This document shows, piece by piece, positions 46,002-55,780 of a DNA stretch of 64,000 nucleotides. Positions within the stretch are counted from its first letter, which is position 1. Each line of letters starts with the position of its first letter. Both the position numbers and the translations under genes were made by a program. Below the pieces are notes generated by a model. It was not told where the DNA came from, searched no databases, and worked only from the letters and a program-made list of their open reading frames with translations. The stretch is taken from the NCBI RefSeq assembly GCF_031729055.1, contig NZ_JAVMIP010000001.1, positions 248,001-312,000 on the forward strand. The letters are read 5' to 3'. Origin of the DNA: Pseudocalidococcus azoricus BACA0444. GTDB lineage: Bacteria; Cyanobacteriota; Cyanobacteriia; Thermosynechococcales; Thermosynechococcaceae.

Positions 46002-46239
46002 AGGGAAAACTTTGTCAAAACTCTCAGATTGCCCTTATTTTACACATAGCCTAGGGACTTTCCTTCACTAGCTGCCCGGAGAGTTGCTTCCAGGCCTCTG
46101 CCCTCAGTACAGTCTCCAAATTGTCCGGCGGCCGGATGGGCAACTGTCACAGTTTTGCATGGGTCTTGGGGTTTTGGCGTAGGGTATTTGGTTGTGAATT
46201 TTACTGCTGTTGACCCAAGATCAAGCTGGTGATTGTCCT

Positions 46240-46881
46240 ATGCCTACCTCGGTGCTATTGTCTTCCCCTTTCCGCCTGAAGTTATCCGCCTCTCTATTGG
46301 GGCTAGGGCTAGGATTGGGCCTCTGGACAGTTGTGGCTCCCCAGGCCTGGAGTCAAACCACATTGCCAGGCATTGATCAGCGGGTATCTGGAGAAGCGAC
46401 CTTGACCTTACCGGATGGCACAACCTACAAAGGAGAGGTCTTTAATGGGCGTTTCAATGGCCAGGGTGTCTTGAGTATGTCCAATGGAACCCGTTACGAA
46501 GGCAATTTCAAGGATGGGAAGTATCAAGGCAACGGCATCTTAACCCAGGCCGATGGCACTCGCTATGAAGGAGAGTTTGCCGATGGGGTCTTTAATGGTA
46601 GTGGGGTGCTCACAAAAGCCGATGGGACACGCTATGAGGGGATGTTTAGCAAAGGGGTTTACGGTGGCCCCGGAATTTTAACCCTCCCCGATGGCACCCG
46701 CTATGAGGGTAACTTTGCCGCCGGTGAATTTAATGGCAAAGGGGTGATTAGCTATCCGGGTGGTGTGAGCTATAGCGGGGACTTTAGTAATGGCAAGTTC
46801 GAGGGGCCTGGGGTCTTATCCTTGCCCGATGGTTCACGGGTGATTGCAACTTGGCGCAATGGTCAACGATTGCCAAAATAA
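46240..46881 (+). CDS. secreted MORN-repeat protein
   Basis: A 213-aa exported protein. An N-terminal signal peptide (about residues 1-38, LLGLGLGLGLWTVVAPQAWS) is followed by about six MORN repeats of roughly 23 residues, for example DGTRYEGEFADGVFNGSGVL and DGTRYEGNFAAGEFNGKGV. MORN repeats bind phospholipids or proteins; the role is unknown. The frame opens at a TTG at 46210, but the ATG at 46240 directly begins the signal peptide. Confidence 0.82.
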   Translation: MPTSVLLSSPFRLKLSASLLGLGLGLGLWTVVAPQAWSQTTLPGIDQRVSGEATLTLPDGTTYKGEVFNGRFNGQGVLSMSNGTRYEGNFKDGKYQGNGILTQADGTRYEGEFADGVFNGSGVLTKADGTRYEGMFSKGVYGGPGILTLPDGTRYEGNFAAGEFNGKGVISYPGGVSYSGDFSNGKFEGPGVLSLPDGSRVIATWRNGQRLPK

Positions 46882-46921
46882 TTTAAATCGAAAGAACAGT
46901 AATCAATTAGAAGCTACTACT

Positions 46922-47797
46922 TTAAATTCTTTCAAACCAATCTGTATCAACTTCCACCGACTCAAATATTGTGATTTTGACACCAAGCCCTAACTCTTTG
47001 ATGCGTTGGACTAACTGTTCCCCGTCTATCAAATCAATGGGTGGTGCTCCATCTCGTAGTGCTTCCTTAATTGCATCTCTAGTAAATGTTCCAGTGGTAA
47101 TAAATAGTCCCTTATCAGTATGTCCTTGCATAGCTCCTCGAAAATCTCGAATTTGACCGGATGTAACTGAACCTTGATAACGTTTGCATTGGAAAAGGAT
47201 ATGAAAACTTAAAAAACCATTAATACGGGCAATACCAACTCCATCAATACCACCGTCTCCGGATTTTCCGCTTACTTGAACTTGGATAAAACCAGACTCA
47301 CGCAGAAGACGTTGCACTAACCGTTCAAATGCAGATGGCTCCATCTCTAAAAGTATTTCATGTAATTGCTGATGCCAGGCTAGTTCGTTAAGAGTCTCAA
47401 GTGATTCAGATGCTTTGGTCATGGGGACTGGAAGAATAACCTTGCTCTTACCTGCCTCTCGAACAGTCTTGACAATTTCTTTAGGATCTAGTTCATCATG
47501 ATTGATAGCGGTTGATCCTAACGACCATACGCCGCGTGCTGAATTTTCCAAGATTCCGTATTTTTTCAAATAGGTACGACTCCAGGCAAGACGATACTCA
47601 ACTTCGCTTTGTGAGCTATTGCCATGTGGGATTTCAAGCACTTTATCGGGCAAGTTAAGGATTTGTGCTACTTGGTCGTAAATCTCCTCAGTTGTACCCG
47701 ATCCCCCCAAAATTTGAAGAGCTTGAATTGTAGGGATAAGCATTGAGTCAAATGTAGGTAATAAGGAGGTGAATCGCTTCATAACTAATGATTCCAT
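46922..47797 (-). CDS. mrr: Mrr-type restriction endonuclease
   Basis: A 291-aa type IV restriction-like protein. The N-terminal half is a winged-helix Mrr_N domain (IPTIQALQILGGSGTTEEIY, WSRTYLKKYGILENSARGVW). The C-terminal nuclease has the PD-(D/E)xK variant GDGGIDGVG ... FQCKRYQGSV with the family's QxK, and GLFITTGTFTRDAIKEA. It cuts modified DNA in its relatives. Base composition is more A/T-rich than the neighbours, suggesting transfer. No methylase is adjacent. Confidence 0.88.
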   Translation of the reverse strand: MESLVMKRFTSLLPTFDSMLIPTIQALQILGGSGTTEEIYDQVAQILNLPDKVLEIPHGNSSQSEVEYRLAWSRTYLKKYGILENSARGVWSLGSTAINHDELDPKEIVKTVREAGKSKVILPVPMTKASESLETLNELAWHQQLHEILLEMEPSAFERLVQRLLRESGFIQVQVSGKSGDGGIDGVGIARINGFLSFHILFQCKRYQGSVTSGQIRDFRGAMQGHTDKGLFITTGTFTRDAIKEALRDGAPPIDLIDGEQLVQRIKELGLGVKITIFESVEVDTDWFERI

Positions 47798-47826
47798 TTA
47801 CCTAAATACGCCTTTGTCAAATACTA

Positions 47827-48182
47827 TTACTTTTGTCGCAGTAAGTCTAATCCTTTTAATTGCTCTGATTGCTCTTCTAAGCGATGGGTGAGACGTTCAC
47901 AGGCTAATTCACACAGAGATCAAAGATTAGCGGATCCACAACCGAATAATAGACACTCACCCCTTGGGGTTGACATTGAATAATCCCGGCCTGGTGCAGT
48001 ACCTTAAGATGTTTTGAGGCATTCGCTTGCACCAGGCCTGTGGCGGTCATAATTTCACCAACATTTATTGACCCGGATTTCACCATACAAGGCACTTGCA
48101 GGCGACTTAGTTCAGATAAGACCTTAAAGTATTCAGCAACTTGGTTGAGTGCCGTAATCGGTATATAGCAGTCCGTCTTCAT
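47827..48182 (-). pseudogene. ArsR-family regulator with 2-nt frameshift
   Basis: A winged-helix ArsR/SmtB regulator: LNQVAEYFKVLSELSRLQV, IMTATGLVQANASKHLKVL and GIIQCQPQGVSVYYSVVDP. The reading frame ends at 47904 with the unusual tail DLCVN. The sequence there is CTCTGTGTGAATTAG; removing one GT restores a frame reading ELACERLTHRLEEQSEQLKG and LDLLRQK to a stop at 47827, giving 117 aa. The insertion lies at a short GT repeat (about 47910-47915 plus strand CACACAG). The intact coding part is 47904-48182 (a start at 48296 is also open). Could be a sequencing error or a real truncation. Confidence 0.7.
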
Positions 48183-48606
48183 TTGTGAGAATGACTGATC
48201 ATCAGAAGCCTTGGTAAAGAATCCCCCCTCGTTAAACCTAGGATAAAACCAAAACTTTGCAGGGATAGATAATTCTGGGTTATTCTCACGAATCATTACT
48301 GTTTACCATGGCCGCCACACCTTGCGTTTATAGGCATTTGATTATATGGCATATCCGAATGGGCTGGGGCAATTTTGATAACTCGGGGATATGGCTTGCT
48401 GCATCAATGATTGCGCTGGTCTGGAGTTGTCCCCTCAAGTAATTTTATGAATAAGCAAAGACCAGAATTTGTTGCTTCCTTACAAGTGGTTTAAGGTCTT
48501 TTGAGTTGAAGATAAGAATAAAAAGAAGTATTACAACTTGCATGGGTCTCAAAGGTTAATGCTAGGATTAAAAGCCGTTATAAAATAATGAGCTTCCCGA
48601 ACATCC
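48183..48606. other. intergenic stretch upstream of the bicupin gene
   Basis: About 424 bp (310 if the longer ArsR start is used). It contains the divergent start regions of the regulator and the bicupin gene. The bicupin promoter at 48556-48584 is listed separately. No other gene or RNA was recognised. Confidence 0.45.
48556..48584 (+). promoter_or_regulatory. candidate sigma70 promoter of the bicupin gene
   Basis: TTAATG at 48556-48561 and TATAAA at 48579-48584, 17 bp apart, lie about 23 bp upstream of the ATG at 48607. The spacing and the A/T-rich -10 fit a sigma70-type promoter. Confidence 0.4.
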
Positions 48607-49812
48607 ATGGCATCCCTATCCCAGTTATTTAAGCCATATTCCCAACTTTTCAGTAAATTTCGCCTGTTCTTAATCTTCCTAGTCTTACTTCTGATCGGAA
48701 GCTCTTGTTGGCTCTTGCCGGCCCTATCTCAATCGAGTCAATGGCACTCCCTCTCAGGGGTGGTCTGGGGCAAAGATTTACCCGCCTTCAGTTACCCATT
48801 TCATCAAACCCCCCTCACCCTCTACGACGGCGGTACCACCAAGCAGGTCGGAACCTATAACTTTCCGGTGAGCAAGGGCATGGCGGGGGTTTACATGACC
48901 CTGGAACCAGGAGCAATTCGGGAACTTCACTGGCACGCTAATGCGGCGGAATGGGCCTATGTTATCTCTGGCCGGACTCGGATTACCTTGACTAGTCCCG
49001 ATGGTAACGTCCAAATTGCGGATGTAGATCAAGGGGGGTTATGGTACTTTCCGCGGGGCTGGGGGCATAGCATTGAGGGTCTGGGGCCTGAGACTGCCAA
49101 ATTCATTCTGGTCTTTAATGACGGCACATTTTCAGAAGGGGCTACGTTCAGCATTACGGATTGGGTCTCCCATATGCCCATTTCCTGGGTACAAGACGCG
49201 CTCGGTTTAACGGCGAGCCAAGTTCAAGGCTTACCGAATAAACAAGTCTATATCTCTCGTCGTCCGCCAGCCCCAGGCCCGCTTGCGACTACCCAACCCC
49301 GCAATCCCAACATCCCCCGTTTGGAAGTCACTCACGTTCACGACTTAGCGGCCCAACCCTTCTTTGCAGTTGAAGATAAAAATACAATTTTGTTGGCCAG
49401 TAATAAGGAGTTTCCGGCTAGTTTCAATATGGCTGGGGGAATTATTCATTTAGAACCGGGAGCGATTCGCCAACCCCACTGGCATCCTAACGCCGATGAA
49501 TGGCAATATATTCTAGATGGAGAAATGGAACTGACTGTTTTCGCCTCTGAGGGTAAAGCCAGTATCAGCACGCTCAAAACTGGAGATGTGGGCTATATTC
49601 CCAAAGGCTATGGCCATGCGCTCCGTAATCCAAGTCATAAACCGATGGATGTGCTGCTAGTCTTTGATGCTGGGGAGTACGAAAGTATTGAACTGACGGG
49701 TTGGATTGCCAGTAATCCTGATTCAGTGGTTGGGAATACGTTTCAAGTCCCAGCTAATTTATTGTCACAGTTACCACGGCAGAAAAAACTCTTTGCCAGG
49801 CCTGGGAAGTAA
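48607..49812 (+). CDS. membrane-anchored bicupin, oxalate decarboxylase-like
   Basis: A 401-aa protein with an N-terminal hydrophobic helix (about residues 19-40) acting as anchor or signal, and two cupin domains. Each has the OxdC-type metal motif: HWHANAAEWAYV with a downstream His in GWGHSIEG, and HWHPNADEWQYI with GYGHALRN; they would bind Mn2+. The first domain keeps a lid sequence DGTFSEGATFS, with the Glu that in Bacillus OxdC (SENST) favours decarboxylation. The match suggests oxalate to formate plus CO2 outside the cytoplasm; substrate is not proven. Confidence 0.82.
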   Translation: MASLSQLFKPYSQLFSKFRLFLIFLVLLLIGSSCWLLPALSQSSQWHSLSGVVWGKDLPAFSYPFHQTPLTLYDGGTTKQVGTYNFPVSKGMAGVYMTLEPGAIRELHWHANAAEWAYVISGRTRITLTSPDGNVQIADVDQGGLWYFPRGWGHSIEGLGPETAKFILVFNDGTFSEGATFSITDWVSHMPISWVQDALGLTASQVQGLPNKQVYISRRPPAPGPLATTQPRNPNIPRLEVTHVHDLAAQPFFAVEDKNTILLASNKEFPASFNMAGGIIHLEPGAIRQPHWHPNADEWQYILDGEMELTVFASEGKASISTLKTGDVGYIPKGYGHALRNPSHKPMDVLLVFDAGEYESIELTGWIASNPDSVVGNTFQVPANLLSQLPRQKKLFARPGK

Positions 49813-50497
49813 AAGTGATTGGACTCACTCTGTTGCGAGATGTGATTTTAGAAGAGACCAAACAAGACTCGTCTCAATCTTTCAGCACTATTGCTACTTA
49901 ACCGACTGAGCTCGTGGCCATAATATTTTTCGTGGCAATTCGTCATCATCCTGGTTATCCCATGGCCTCGCCAAGAAAAAAGTAACCTTGCCCTGGGGAT
50001 ACTATATGCTTATATTTCTTTAGAGAATTCATTTTCCAGACTGCAAACTACTACCCTTTATCCCTCAGACAGAACCCAGTAGTGCGGACGTTTTGGGCAC
50101 ATTCAGGCTCAGCCACCCGATCCTGGGAAAAATTGATTTGAAATATCTAGACAATCCAGGCCTGGATCACTTATAGTTAATGATTGCGGCCGAAATTAGA
50201 TACTGAGTCATAACTTAGTCTTAATTTTATGGTTCAAGTCTAGGCTGCCCCTCTCTTCAAGCACAGTTAGTCTCTACTATTTTGATGGTTTTCGCCTCCT
50301 GTGTTTGGAAATAGCTTGATCACATAACTTTGGTCTCCAGGGCCTGGTTAACCGCCACCCTACCAAGTTAGCTCCGCAAAACAGACTCCTTAGACGCTTC
50401 CAGGCCCAAATTCCTTGGAAATGCCTATCCCTGTCTAAAAATTGCACCTGTGGTCATGAGTCGGGTAAACGGTAGCTGATAGAACGAGGTAAGGACA
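49813..50497. other. long non-coding region upstream of the ribosomal operon
   Basis: A 685-bp stretch with stops in all frames and no recognisable gene, holding the promoter and leader of rplC. One CCAGGCCTGG lies at 50156. I found no convincing -35/-10 pair; TACTAT near 50276 is a weak candidate. A regulatory leader or a small RNA could be encoded here, unproven. Confidence 0.5.
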
Positions 50498-51136
50498 GTG
50501 GCCATTGGCATTTTAGGGACAAAACTGGGGATGACCCAAATATTTGATGACAGCGGCAAAGCCGTGCCAATCACGGTTGTCCAAGCTGGCCCCTGCCCTG
50601 TCACCCAAATTAAAACTAAAGCCACCGATGGTTACACAGCGATTCAATTGGGCTACGGTGAAACCAAGGAAAAAGCCCTCAGCAAACCAGAACTGGGGCA
50701 TTTGGCTAAAAGTGAATCTAATCCCCTACGGCATCTCCAAGAATATCGGCTTGAGGATGTGAGTGGTTACCAACTAGGCCAACCAATTACCGTGGATATT
50801 TTTGAAGCCGGAAAATTGGTGGATGTAGTCGGCACCAGCATCGGGCGTGGTTTTGCTGGCTACCAAAAACGCCACAACTTCAAGCGGGGGCCGATGGCCC
50901 ATGGTTCTAAAAATCACCGCCTTCCGGGTTCGACTGGGGCTGGAACCACACCGGGTCGTGTCTATCCAGGCAAACGGATGGCAGGACAAATGGGGAACTG
51001 CCGCGTCACCGTCCGTAAATTACAAATTGTCCAAGTTGATCCCACACGCAACTTGTTATTGATCAAAGGGGCCTTACCCGGCAAGCCCGGCGCTTTAGTG
51101 AACATCCTTCCCGCTACTATCGTTGGACAGAAATAG
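50498..51136 (+). CDS. rplC: 50S ribosomal protein L3
   Basis: 212-aa L3, which binds 23S rRNA near the peptidyl-transferase centre. GTG start at 50498 with AAGG at 50491-50494. Contains [38 protein letters not shown] and [20 protein letters not shown]. It is the first gene of the operon: rpsJ is not upstream, as usual in cyanobacteria. Confidence 0.98.
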   Translation: MAIGILGTKLGMTQIFDDSGKAVPITVVQAGPCPVTQIKTKATDGYTAIQLGYGETKEKALSKPELGHLAKSESNPLRHLQEYRLEDVSGYQLGQPITVDIFEAGKLVDVVGTSIGRGFAGYQKRHNFKRGPMAHGSKNHRLPGSTGAGTTPGRVYPGKRMAGQMGNCRVTVRKLQIVQVDPTRNLLLIKGALPGKPGALVNILPATIVGQK

Positions 51137-51148
51137 GCAGGCAGAATC

Positions 51149-51781
51149 ATGGTTTCATGTGTTGTAAAAGACTGGCAAGGTACTTCAGCGGGAACGGCAG
51201 ACCTAGAACTGGCCGTGGCCAAAGAAACAACCGCAAGCCACATTCTTCATCGAGCAGTTGTGCGTCAACTGGCCAATGCGCGCCAAGGGACTGTTTCCAC
51301 CAAGACTCGGGCAGAAGTTAGTGGCGGTGGTCGCAAACCCTGGAAGCAAAAAGGGACAGGTCGGGCCAGAGCAGGCTCAAATCGCTCCCCCCTCTGGCGC
51401 GGCGGTGGTGTCATCTTTGGCCCCAAACCCCGTGACTATTCCCAAAAAATGAATCGGAAAGAGCGGCGGTTGGCTTTACGCACGGCCTTAATGAGTCGCA
51501 GTGAGGCATTAATTGTCGTCCAAGATTTTGCCGAGCAACTGCCTCGTCCCAAAACCAAGGAATTGATCAGTGCCCTAACTCGTTGGGGTGTTAAAGCCGG
51601 GGACAAGGTTCTTCTAATTACGACAGAGCGGCAAGAAAACATTTATCTCTCGGCTCGCAATGTTCCCCGCTTAAAACTGATTGCAGCGGATCAACTCAAT
51701 GTCTTTGATCTGCTCCATGCCGACAACATTGTGGCCACCAGTGCAGCCATCGCCAAAATTCAGGAGGTTTATGGTGAGTAG
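51149..51781 (+). CDS. rplD: 50S ribosomal protein L4
   Basis: 210-aa L4, an exit-tunnel protein. The conserved loop [19 protein letters not shown] is followed by [20 protein letters not shown]. The end overlaps the start of rplW by 11 nt. In E. coli L4 represses its own operon; no such leader is evident here. Confidence 0.98.
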   Translation: MVSCVVKDWQGTSAGTADLELAVAKETTASHILHRAVVRQLANARQGTVSTKTRAEVSGGGRKPWKQKGTGRARAGSNRSPLWRGGGVIFGPKPRDYSQKMNRKERRLALRTALMSRSEALIVVQDFAEQLPRPKTKELISALTRWGVKAGDKVLLITTERQENIYLSARNVPRLKLIAADQLNVFDLLHADNIVATSAAIAKIQEVYGE

Positions 51782-52079
51782 AATTAACAACCCTCGCTCA
51801 TTAGCAGATCTGGTTCGCCGCCCAATTGTCACCGAAAAGGCCACCATTGCCCTCGAAAACAATCAATACACCTTTGATGTGGATCCACGGGCCAACAAAA
51901 TTCAAATCAAAGATGCCATTGAAGAGCTTTTTTCAGTCAAGGTAACAGCGGTTAATACCTATAACCCTCCCAAGAAAGCAAGGCGTGTGGGTAAATTTGC
52001 TGGCTTTCGGCCTCAGTACAAGCGGGCTATTGTCACCTTAGCTGCTGGCGACACTATTACCCTCTTCCCCGACGTTTAG
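51771..52079 (+). CDS. rplW: 50S ribosomal protein L23
   Basis: 102-aa L23, at the tunnel exit and a docking site for SRP and trigger factor. Sequence includes [20 protein letters not shown] and [23 protein letters not shown] at 51771 overlaps the end of rplD; AGGAGG at 51762-51767 is 3 nt from this ATG and 6 nt from a GTG at 51774, which may be the real start. Confidence 0.96.
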   Translation: MVSRINNPRSLADLVRRPIVTEKATIALENNQYTFDVDPRANKIQIKDAIEELFSVKVTAVNTYNPPKKARRVGKFAGFRPQYKRAIVTLAAGDTITLFPDV

Positions 52080-52093
52080 GAGCGTAACAATTC

Positions 52094-52957
52094 ATGGGCA
52101 TTCGAGCTTACCGACCCTATACTCCCAGTACTCGCCAAAAGTCTGTCTCTGATTTTGCTGAAATTACGACAGACTCACCGGAGAAGTCTCTAACGGGTAG
52201 CAAACATCGCAAAAAAGGGCGCAACAACCGGGGTGTCATTACTAGCCGGCGGCGGGGTGGTGGCCACAAACGTCGCTATCGGGATGTGGACTTTCGCCGG
52301 AATAAAGTGGATGTGCCCGGAAAGGTGGCAACAGTGGAATATGACCCTAACCGGAATGCCCGGATTGCCTTAATTAACTATGAAGATGGGGAAAAACGTT
52401 ACATCCTGCATCCTCGCAATTTGACCCCTGGCACCAAAATTATTGCCAGTGCCGAAGCTCCCATCGAGATTGGTAACGCCATGCCCTTAGGCAAAATTCC
52501 TTTGGGAACTTCTGTCCATAATGTGGAAATCACCCCAGGTCGGGGTGCGCAGATGGTACGGGCAGCCGGAGCGATGGCCCAAGTGGTTGCGAAGGAAGGG
52601 GATATGGTCACCCTGAAACTACCCTCGGGAGAAGTGCGCCTGTTCCGAAAAGAATGCTTTGCCACCATTGGTCAAGTCGGAAATGTCGATCACAGCAACC
52701 TCAGCATGGGGAAAGCGGGCCGGAATCGTTGGAAAGGGCGGCGACCGAAAGTCCGGGGTTCTGTGATGAATCCGGTGGATCACCCCCATGGTGGTGGTGA
52801 AGGACGCGCGCCCATTGGTCGCAGTGGCCCCGTCACACCTTGGGGTAAACCAACCCTGGGTTATAAGACCCGCAAGAAGAAAAAACTTAGCAATGCTCTG
52901 ATTGTGCGGCGGCGGCGGAAGTCCTCTAAACGGGGTCGCGGTGGGCGGCAATCCTAA
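52094..52957 (+). CDS. rplB: 50S ribosomal protein L2
   Basis: 287-aa L2, essential at the peptidyl-transferase centre. [20 protein letters not shown] at the N-terminus, and the catalytic-centre segment [19 protein letters not shown] with its conserved His near the C-terminus, are both intact. Confidence 0.98.
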   Translation: MGIRAYRPYTPSTRQKSVSDFAEITTDSPEKSLTGSKHRKKGRNNRGVITSRRRGGGHKRRYRDVDFRRNKVDVPGKVATVEYDPNRNARIALINYEDGEKRYILHPRNLTPGTKIIASAEAPIEIGNAMPLGKIPLGTSVHNVEITPGRGAQMVRAAGAMAQVVAKEGDMVTLKLPSGEVRLFRKECFATIGQVGNVDHSNLSMGKAGRNRWKGRRPKVRGSVMNPVDHPHGGGEGRAPIGRSGPVTPWGKPTLGYKTRKKKKLSNALIVRRRRKSSKRGRGGRQS

Positions 52958-53002
52958 CAGATGGTAACGATGACACAGGGAAATGCTTAGGGAGTAAAGA
53001 TT

Positions 53003-53281
53003 ATGGGACGTTCACTCAAAAAAGGGCCATTTGTTGCCGACCATCTCTTGCGGAAAGTCGAAGCTCTCAATGCTCGCAATGATAAGCAAGTGATTAAAAC
53101 TTGGTCACGGGCCTCCACGATTTTGCCGGAGATGATTGGTCACACGATTGCAGTTCACAATGGCCGTCAACATGTCCCCGTCTTTGTTACGGAACAAATG
53201 GTGGGTCATAAGTTAGGTGAATTTGCCCCGACTCGCACCTTTCGCAGCCATGTCAAAGGCGATAAAAAAGCTCGCTACTAA
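53003..53281 (+). CDS. rpsS: 30S ribosomal protein S19
   Basis: 92-aa S19 of the 30S head: [20 protein letters not shown] at the start and [20 protein letters not shown] at the end. Length and sequence are normal. Confidence 0.98.
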   Translation: MGRSLKKGPFVADHLLRKVEALNARNDKQVIKTWSRASTILPEMIGHTIAVHNGRQHVPVFVTEQMVGHKLGEFAPTRTFRSHVKGDKKARY

Positions 53282-53323
53282 ATTTCTAAATACTGCTCGG
53301 AATTGACTCCCAGAGATTACATT

Positions 53324-53692
53324 ATGTCAACACCAACCATCACTAAAATTGGCAGCAAGGCGATAGCCCGGTATGTGCGGATGTCTCCCCATAAGGTGCG
53401 TCGGGTTCTAGACCAACTGCGGGGGCGTACCTATCGGGAAGCTCTGATTATTCTCCGGTTTATGCCCTACCGGGCCTGCGAGCCAATTACCAAGGTTTTA
53501 CGCTCAGCCGCTGCCAATTCTGAGCACAATCAAGGGATAAACCCGGCTGATTTGGTCGTTTATGAAGCGTATGCTGATCAAGGCCCAAGCTTGAAGCGGT
53601 TCCGGCCTCGGGCCCAGGGACGCGCCTATCAAATTCGCAAACCAACTTGCCACATTACAATCTCCGTGGCTGAAGCAAAGTCTGAAGAGTAA
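53324..53692 (+). CDS. rplV: 50S ribosomal protein L22
   Basis: 122-aa L22, lining the exit tunnel. Contains [20 protein letters not shown] and [20 protein letters not shown]. The frame extends to 53303 but the ATG at 53324 ([10 protein letters not shown]) is the family start. Confidence 0.96.
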   Translation: MSTPTITKIGSKAIARYVRMSPHKVRRVLDQLRGRTYREALIILRFMPYRACEPITKVLRSAAANSEHNQGINPADLVVYEAYADQGPSLKRFRPRAQGRAYQIRKPTCHITISVAEAKSEE

Positions 53693-53723
53693 TCCATCTT
53701 AGGTATTGAGTAGGTAATAAATC

Positions 53724-54458
53724 GTGGGACAAAAAATTAACCCTATTGGCTTTCGCCTTGGCATTACTCAGGATCACCGCTCCCGTTGGTATGCCGATGC
53801 GAGTCGCTATCCAGATCTCCTCCAAGAGGATCACCGCATTCGCCAGTATATTGAAAAAACCTTAGCGGGCGCGAGTATTGCCGATGTTCGCATTGAACGC
53901 AAGGCCGATCAGGTAGAGTTGCAGGTGCGTACCGCCCGGCCTGGTGTAGTAGTTGGGAAAGGTGGGGCTGGGATTGAAAATTTGCGCTTGAGCTTGAAAA
54001 AACTTTTGCCCCCAGGCCGCAGCGTCAAAGTCAATGTTGTTGAAGTGACTCGGGTGGATGCGGAGGCCGGCCTCTTGGCTGAATACATTACCCAGCAATT
54101 AGAACGACGGGTTGCGTTTCGGCGGGCAGTTCGCCAGGCCATTCAACGGGCCCAGCGTGCAGGTGTAGAGGGGATCAAAATCCAAGTTGCGGGTCGCCTA
54201 AACGGGGCAGAAATTGCTCGGACGGAATGGACTCGGGAGGGGCGTGTTCCTTTGCACACCCTGCGGGCCGATATTGACTACGCCTATCGGACTGCCAAGA
54301 CTATTTACGGAATCCTCGGGGTAAAAGTGTGGATATTCAAGGGTGAAGTCCTCCCTGGCCAGCAGCCCGATCCCGACTTCGGCCGGGAACAACCCCGTCA
54401 ACGTCCCCCACGGCAACGGCGTAACTTTGAAGATCGTTCTTCCCGTAATGAATCCTAA
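53724..54458 (+). CDS. rpsC: 30S ribosomal protein S3
   Basis: 244-aa S3, with GTG start ([20 protein letters not shown]), a KH domain with [19 protein letters not shown] and the mRNA-entry segment [20 protein letters not shown]. An Arg/Pro-rich C-terminal tail follows. Confidence 0.98.
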   Translation: MGQKINPIGFRLGITQDHRSRWYADASRYPDLLQEDHRIRQYIEKTLAGASIADVRIERKADQVELQVRTARPGVVVGKGGAGIENLRLSLKKLLPPGRSVKVNVVEVTRVDAEAGLLAEYITQQLERRVAFRRAVRQAIQRAQRAGVEGIKIQVAGRLNGAEIARTEWTREGRVPLHTLRADIDYAYRTAKTIYGILGVKVWIFKGEVLPGQQPDPDFGREQPRQRPPRQRRNFEDRSSRNES

Positions 54459-54497
54459 GGCCTCCTCCAGAATATTTAACCGTCAAGGATCGGAATC

Positions 54498-54917
54498 ATG
54501 TTAAGTCCTAAGCGTACTAAATTTCGCAAACAACAACGGGGTCGGATGGCAGGCCTGGCAACTCGGGGCAGTGATATCAGCTTCGGTAAATTTGCCTTGC
54601 AAGCCCTCGAACCGGCCTGGATTACCTCTCGCCAAATCGAAGCAGGACGGCGAGCTATGACGCGCTACATCCGACGGGGTGGCAAAATTTGGATTCGCGT
54701 TTTCCCGGATAAGCCAGTCACAATGAGAGCTGCGGAAACTCGGATGGGTTCCGGTAAAGGCTCTCCTGAGTTCTGGGTAGCGGTGGTTAAACCCGGCCGG
54801 ATCATGTACGAAATTGATGGGGTTCCGGAAGCAACGGCTCGAGAAGCCATGCGCCTAGCAGCCTTCAAAATGCCGATTAAAACCCGCTTTATTGTTCGCC
54901 CAGAGGTGGAGGCTTAA
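54498..54917 (+). CDS. rplP: 50S ribosomal protein L16
   Basis: 139-aa L16, near the A site. [19 protein letters not shown] starts it, with [15 protein letters not shown] and [20 protein letters not shown] intact. RpmC starts 3 nt after its stop. Confidence 0.98.
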   Translation: MLSPKRTKFRKQQRGRMAGLATRGSDISFGKFALQALEPAWITSRQIEAGRRAMTRYIRRGGKIWIRVFPDKPVTMRAAETRMGSGKGSPEFWVAVVKPGRIMYEIDGVPEATAREAMRLAAFKMPIKTRFIVRPEVEA

Positions 54918-54920
54918 GAG

Positions 54921-55148
54921 ATGGCACTAACTAAAATGTCAGAATTTGTCGATTTAAGTGACCAATCCCTAGATGAAAAAATTGCGGAAATTAAAAAGCA
55001 ACTCTTTGATCTGCGGTTTGCCCAGGCCACCCGTCGGGAGGTTAAGCCCCACCAGTATAAACATTTGCGTCATACTCTGGCCCAACTCATGACCCTCGAA
55101 CGTCAGCGGCAACTGGGTATCACTCATTCCAGCACAGGAGAAGGTTAA
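54921..55148 (+). CDS. rpmC: 50S ribosomal protein L29
   Basis: 75-aa L29, two-helix protein at the tunnel exit. [20 protein letters not shown] and [19 protein letters not shown] mark it. ATG at 54921; rpsQ starts 2 nt after its stop. Confidence 0.95.
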   Translation: MALTKMSEFVDLSDQSLDEKIAEIKKQLFDLRFAQATRREVKPHQYKHLRHTLAQLMTLERQRQLGITHSSTGEG

Positions 55149-55150
55149 TC

Positions 55151-55402
55151 ATGGCAGTTAAAGAACGGGTTGGCGTTGTTGTGAGCGACAAAATGGAAAA
55201 AACTGTGGTGGTGGCGGTGGAAAATCGCTCCTCTCACCCCAAGTACGGCAAAATCGTCGTCAAAACCAACCGCTACAAAGCCCACGACGAAGAGAACCGC
55301 TGCAAAGTGGGTGATCGAGTCCGTATTCAAGAAACTCGTCCCTTGAGCCGTACCAAGCGGTGGACGGTGATCGAAATCCTGACAGCGACAATATCGGCTT
55401 AG
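55151..55402 (+). CDS. rpsQ: 30S ribosomal protein S17
   Basis: 83-aa S17, an early 16S-binding protein. [20 protein letters not shown] and [19 protein letters not shown] are the typical segments. Confidence 0.97.
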   Translation: MAVKERVGVVVSDKMEKTVVVAVENRSSHPKYGKIVVKTNRYKAHDEENRCKVGDRVRIQETRPLSRTKRWTVIEILTATISA

Positions 55403-55411
55403 GAGACAGTC

Positions 55412-55780
55412 ATGATTCAACAGGAAACCTATCTCAACGTGGCGGACAACAGCGGAGCGAAAAAACTCCTCTGTATCCGTGTTCTTGGTGGTGGTAACCG
55501 TCGCTATGGCAGCGTCGGGGATGTAATTATCGCAACAGTCAAAGATGCCACACCTAACATGGCCGTGAAAAAATCTGATGTGGTGCGGGCGGTGATTGTC
55601 CGGACTCGGAAGACCATTCGGCGTGACAGTGGCATGAGTATTCGCTTTGATGACAATGCGGCTGTTTTGATCAACGCTGAAGGCAATCCTCGGGGGACTC
55701 GGGTTTTTGGCCCAGTGGCACGAGAATTACGGGATAAAAACTTTACTAAAATCGTTTCTCTGGCTCCGGAGGTACTCTAA
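55412..55780 (+). CDS. rplN: 50S ribosomal protein L14
   Basis: 122-aa L14, at the subunit interface. [40 protein letters not shown] and [20 protein letters not shown] are intact. The next gene begins directly at its stop. Confidence 0.98.
   Translation: MIQQETYLNVADNSGAKKLLCIRVLGGGNRRYGSVGDVIIATVKDATPNMAVKKSDVVRAVIVRTRKTIRRDSGMSIRFDDNAAVLINAEGNPRGTRVFGPVARELRDKNFTKIVSLAPEVL

Noticed and set aside
49813-50497. Possible regulatory RNA or L4-type leader before rplC
   Set aside because: No conserved structure or promoter pair could be recognised by eye.
52399-52951. Long antisense frames over ribosomal protein genes
   Set aside because: They are codon-bias shadows of rplB and other highly biased genes.
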